Source of the DNA: JBAZOJ01 sp041648755
GTDB taxonomy: Bacteria > Planctomycetota > B143-G9
Assembly: GCA_041648755.1 (NCBI GenBank)
Contig: JBAZOJ010000193.1
Location: forward strand, 1 to 7,116
DNA length: 7,116 nucleotides
Direction: 5' to 3'
Shown here: piece after piece, positions 6,968 through 7,116 of the stretch
Layout: each line of letters begins with the position of its first letter
Numbering within the stretch: position 1 is the stretch's first letter
Notes under the pieces: model-generated
The model's database searches: none
The model's input: the letters and a program-made list of their open reading frames with translations, nothing else
What the model was told of the DNA's origin: nothing
Made by a program: the position numbers and the translations under genes

Positions 6968-7116
6968 GAAGACGTTTTCAGAAAGCCCTTGGCCGGAGAC
7001 CCTCCTTCGCGGCGCCTACGGAGTTACCATGTAGTCGAGCCCAAGCCTTGGGAAAAGAAAAGGCCAGTGCCTCGATCCGGATGCGGTATATGGAAAGTAC
7101 AGTCTACAAGCGTACA

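Larger units (their letters stand above)
6568..7116 (-). other. Long non-coding stretch, probable 5' leader of the barrel gene plus upstream DNA
   Basis: I find no convincing gene in these 549 bases. Open frames on both strands lack ribosome sites, family motifs or plausible composition. The part from about 6933 to 6568 would be transcribed as a leader of roughly 365 bases if the promoter at 6940-6967 is used. It is rich in inverted repeats, listed separately. A 12-codon open frame on the minus strand (ATG at 6848, TGA at 6810-6812, peptide MSKIHGYIRPCF) has GGAG five bases before it; the same frame reaches back to an ATG at 6941 (43 residues) that has no ribosome site. All three minus-strand frames are open for about 30 codons at the right edge, so a gene ending there cannot be excluded. 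Confidence 0.5.

Noticed and set aside
6690..7034. 114-residue plus-strand open frame
   Set aside because: It has no ribosome site, no recognisable motif, an Arg/Ala/Ser-rich composition typical of non-coding GC-rich DNA, and it overlaps the inverted repeats.
7040..7052. CCCAAG-C-CTTGGG palindrome with adjacent A-rich tract as a minus-strand terminator
   Set aside because: On the minus strand the T-run precedes the stem rather than following it. On the plus strand an A-run follows, so neither orientation fits an intrinsic terminator.

Overview
The window is about 60% GC by eye and comes from a bacterium with an outer membrane: it encodes a signal-peptide-bearing beta-barrel protein ending in Phe. 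It carries five complete genes and one gene cut at its 5' end, none with an archaeal or eukaryotic look. No 16S rRNA, tRNA or other taxon marker is present, so a phylum cannot be assigned; a lineage near Hydrogenedentota, Planctomycetota or other PVC-adjacent groups would fit the gene style, but that is a weak inference.

Layout from left to right. Positions 1-786 (+) hold the 3' part of a TIGR02757 (DUF2400) family gene whose first codons lie outside the window. It converges on a minus-strand block. In transcription order that block runs as follows. (1) An outer-membrane barrel gene (6567-5305) and a sodium:solute symporter gene (5250-3649) form a two-gene unit that probably moves a solute across the outer and then the inner membrane. 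It ends at a strong GC-rich hairpin (3594-3641). (2) An SRAP/YedK-HMCES gene (3471-2794) that protects abasic sites in single-stranded DNA has its own extended -10 promoter candidate. (3) A MoxR-family AAA+ ATPase (2734-1676) and a DUF58/VWA protein (1707-817) overlap by 32 bases and form a chaperone-type pair; a perfect TATAAT box lies just upstream of the ATPase start.

The right end (6568-7116, about 550 bases) has no convincing gene. On the minus strand it reads as a long, structured 5' leader for the barrel gene: a plausible sigma70-type promoter at 6940-6967, a very short open frame with a Shine-Dalgarno sequence, and a series of good inverted repeats. A second regulatory candidate is a hairpin abutting the symporter Shine-Dalgarno sequence, with an alternative fold that would hide it.

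I see no CRISPR array, transposase, integrase, toxin-antitoxin pair or recognisable defence system. The protein-coding content is ordinary; the points most worth a second look are the regulatory structures around the barrel/symporter unit and the substrate of that unit.
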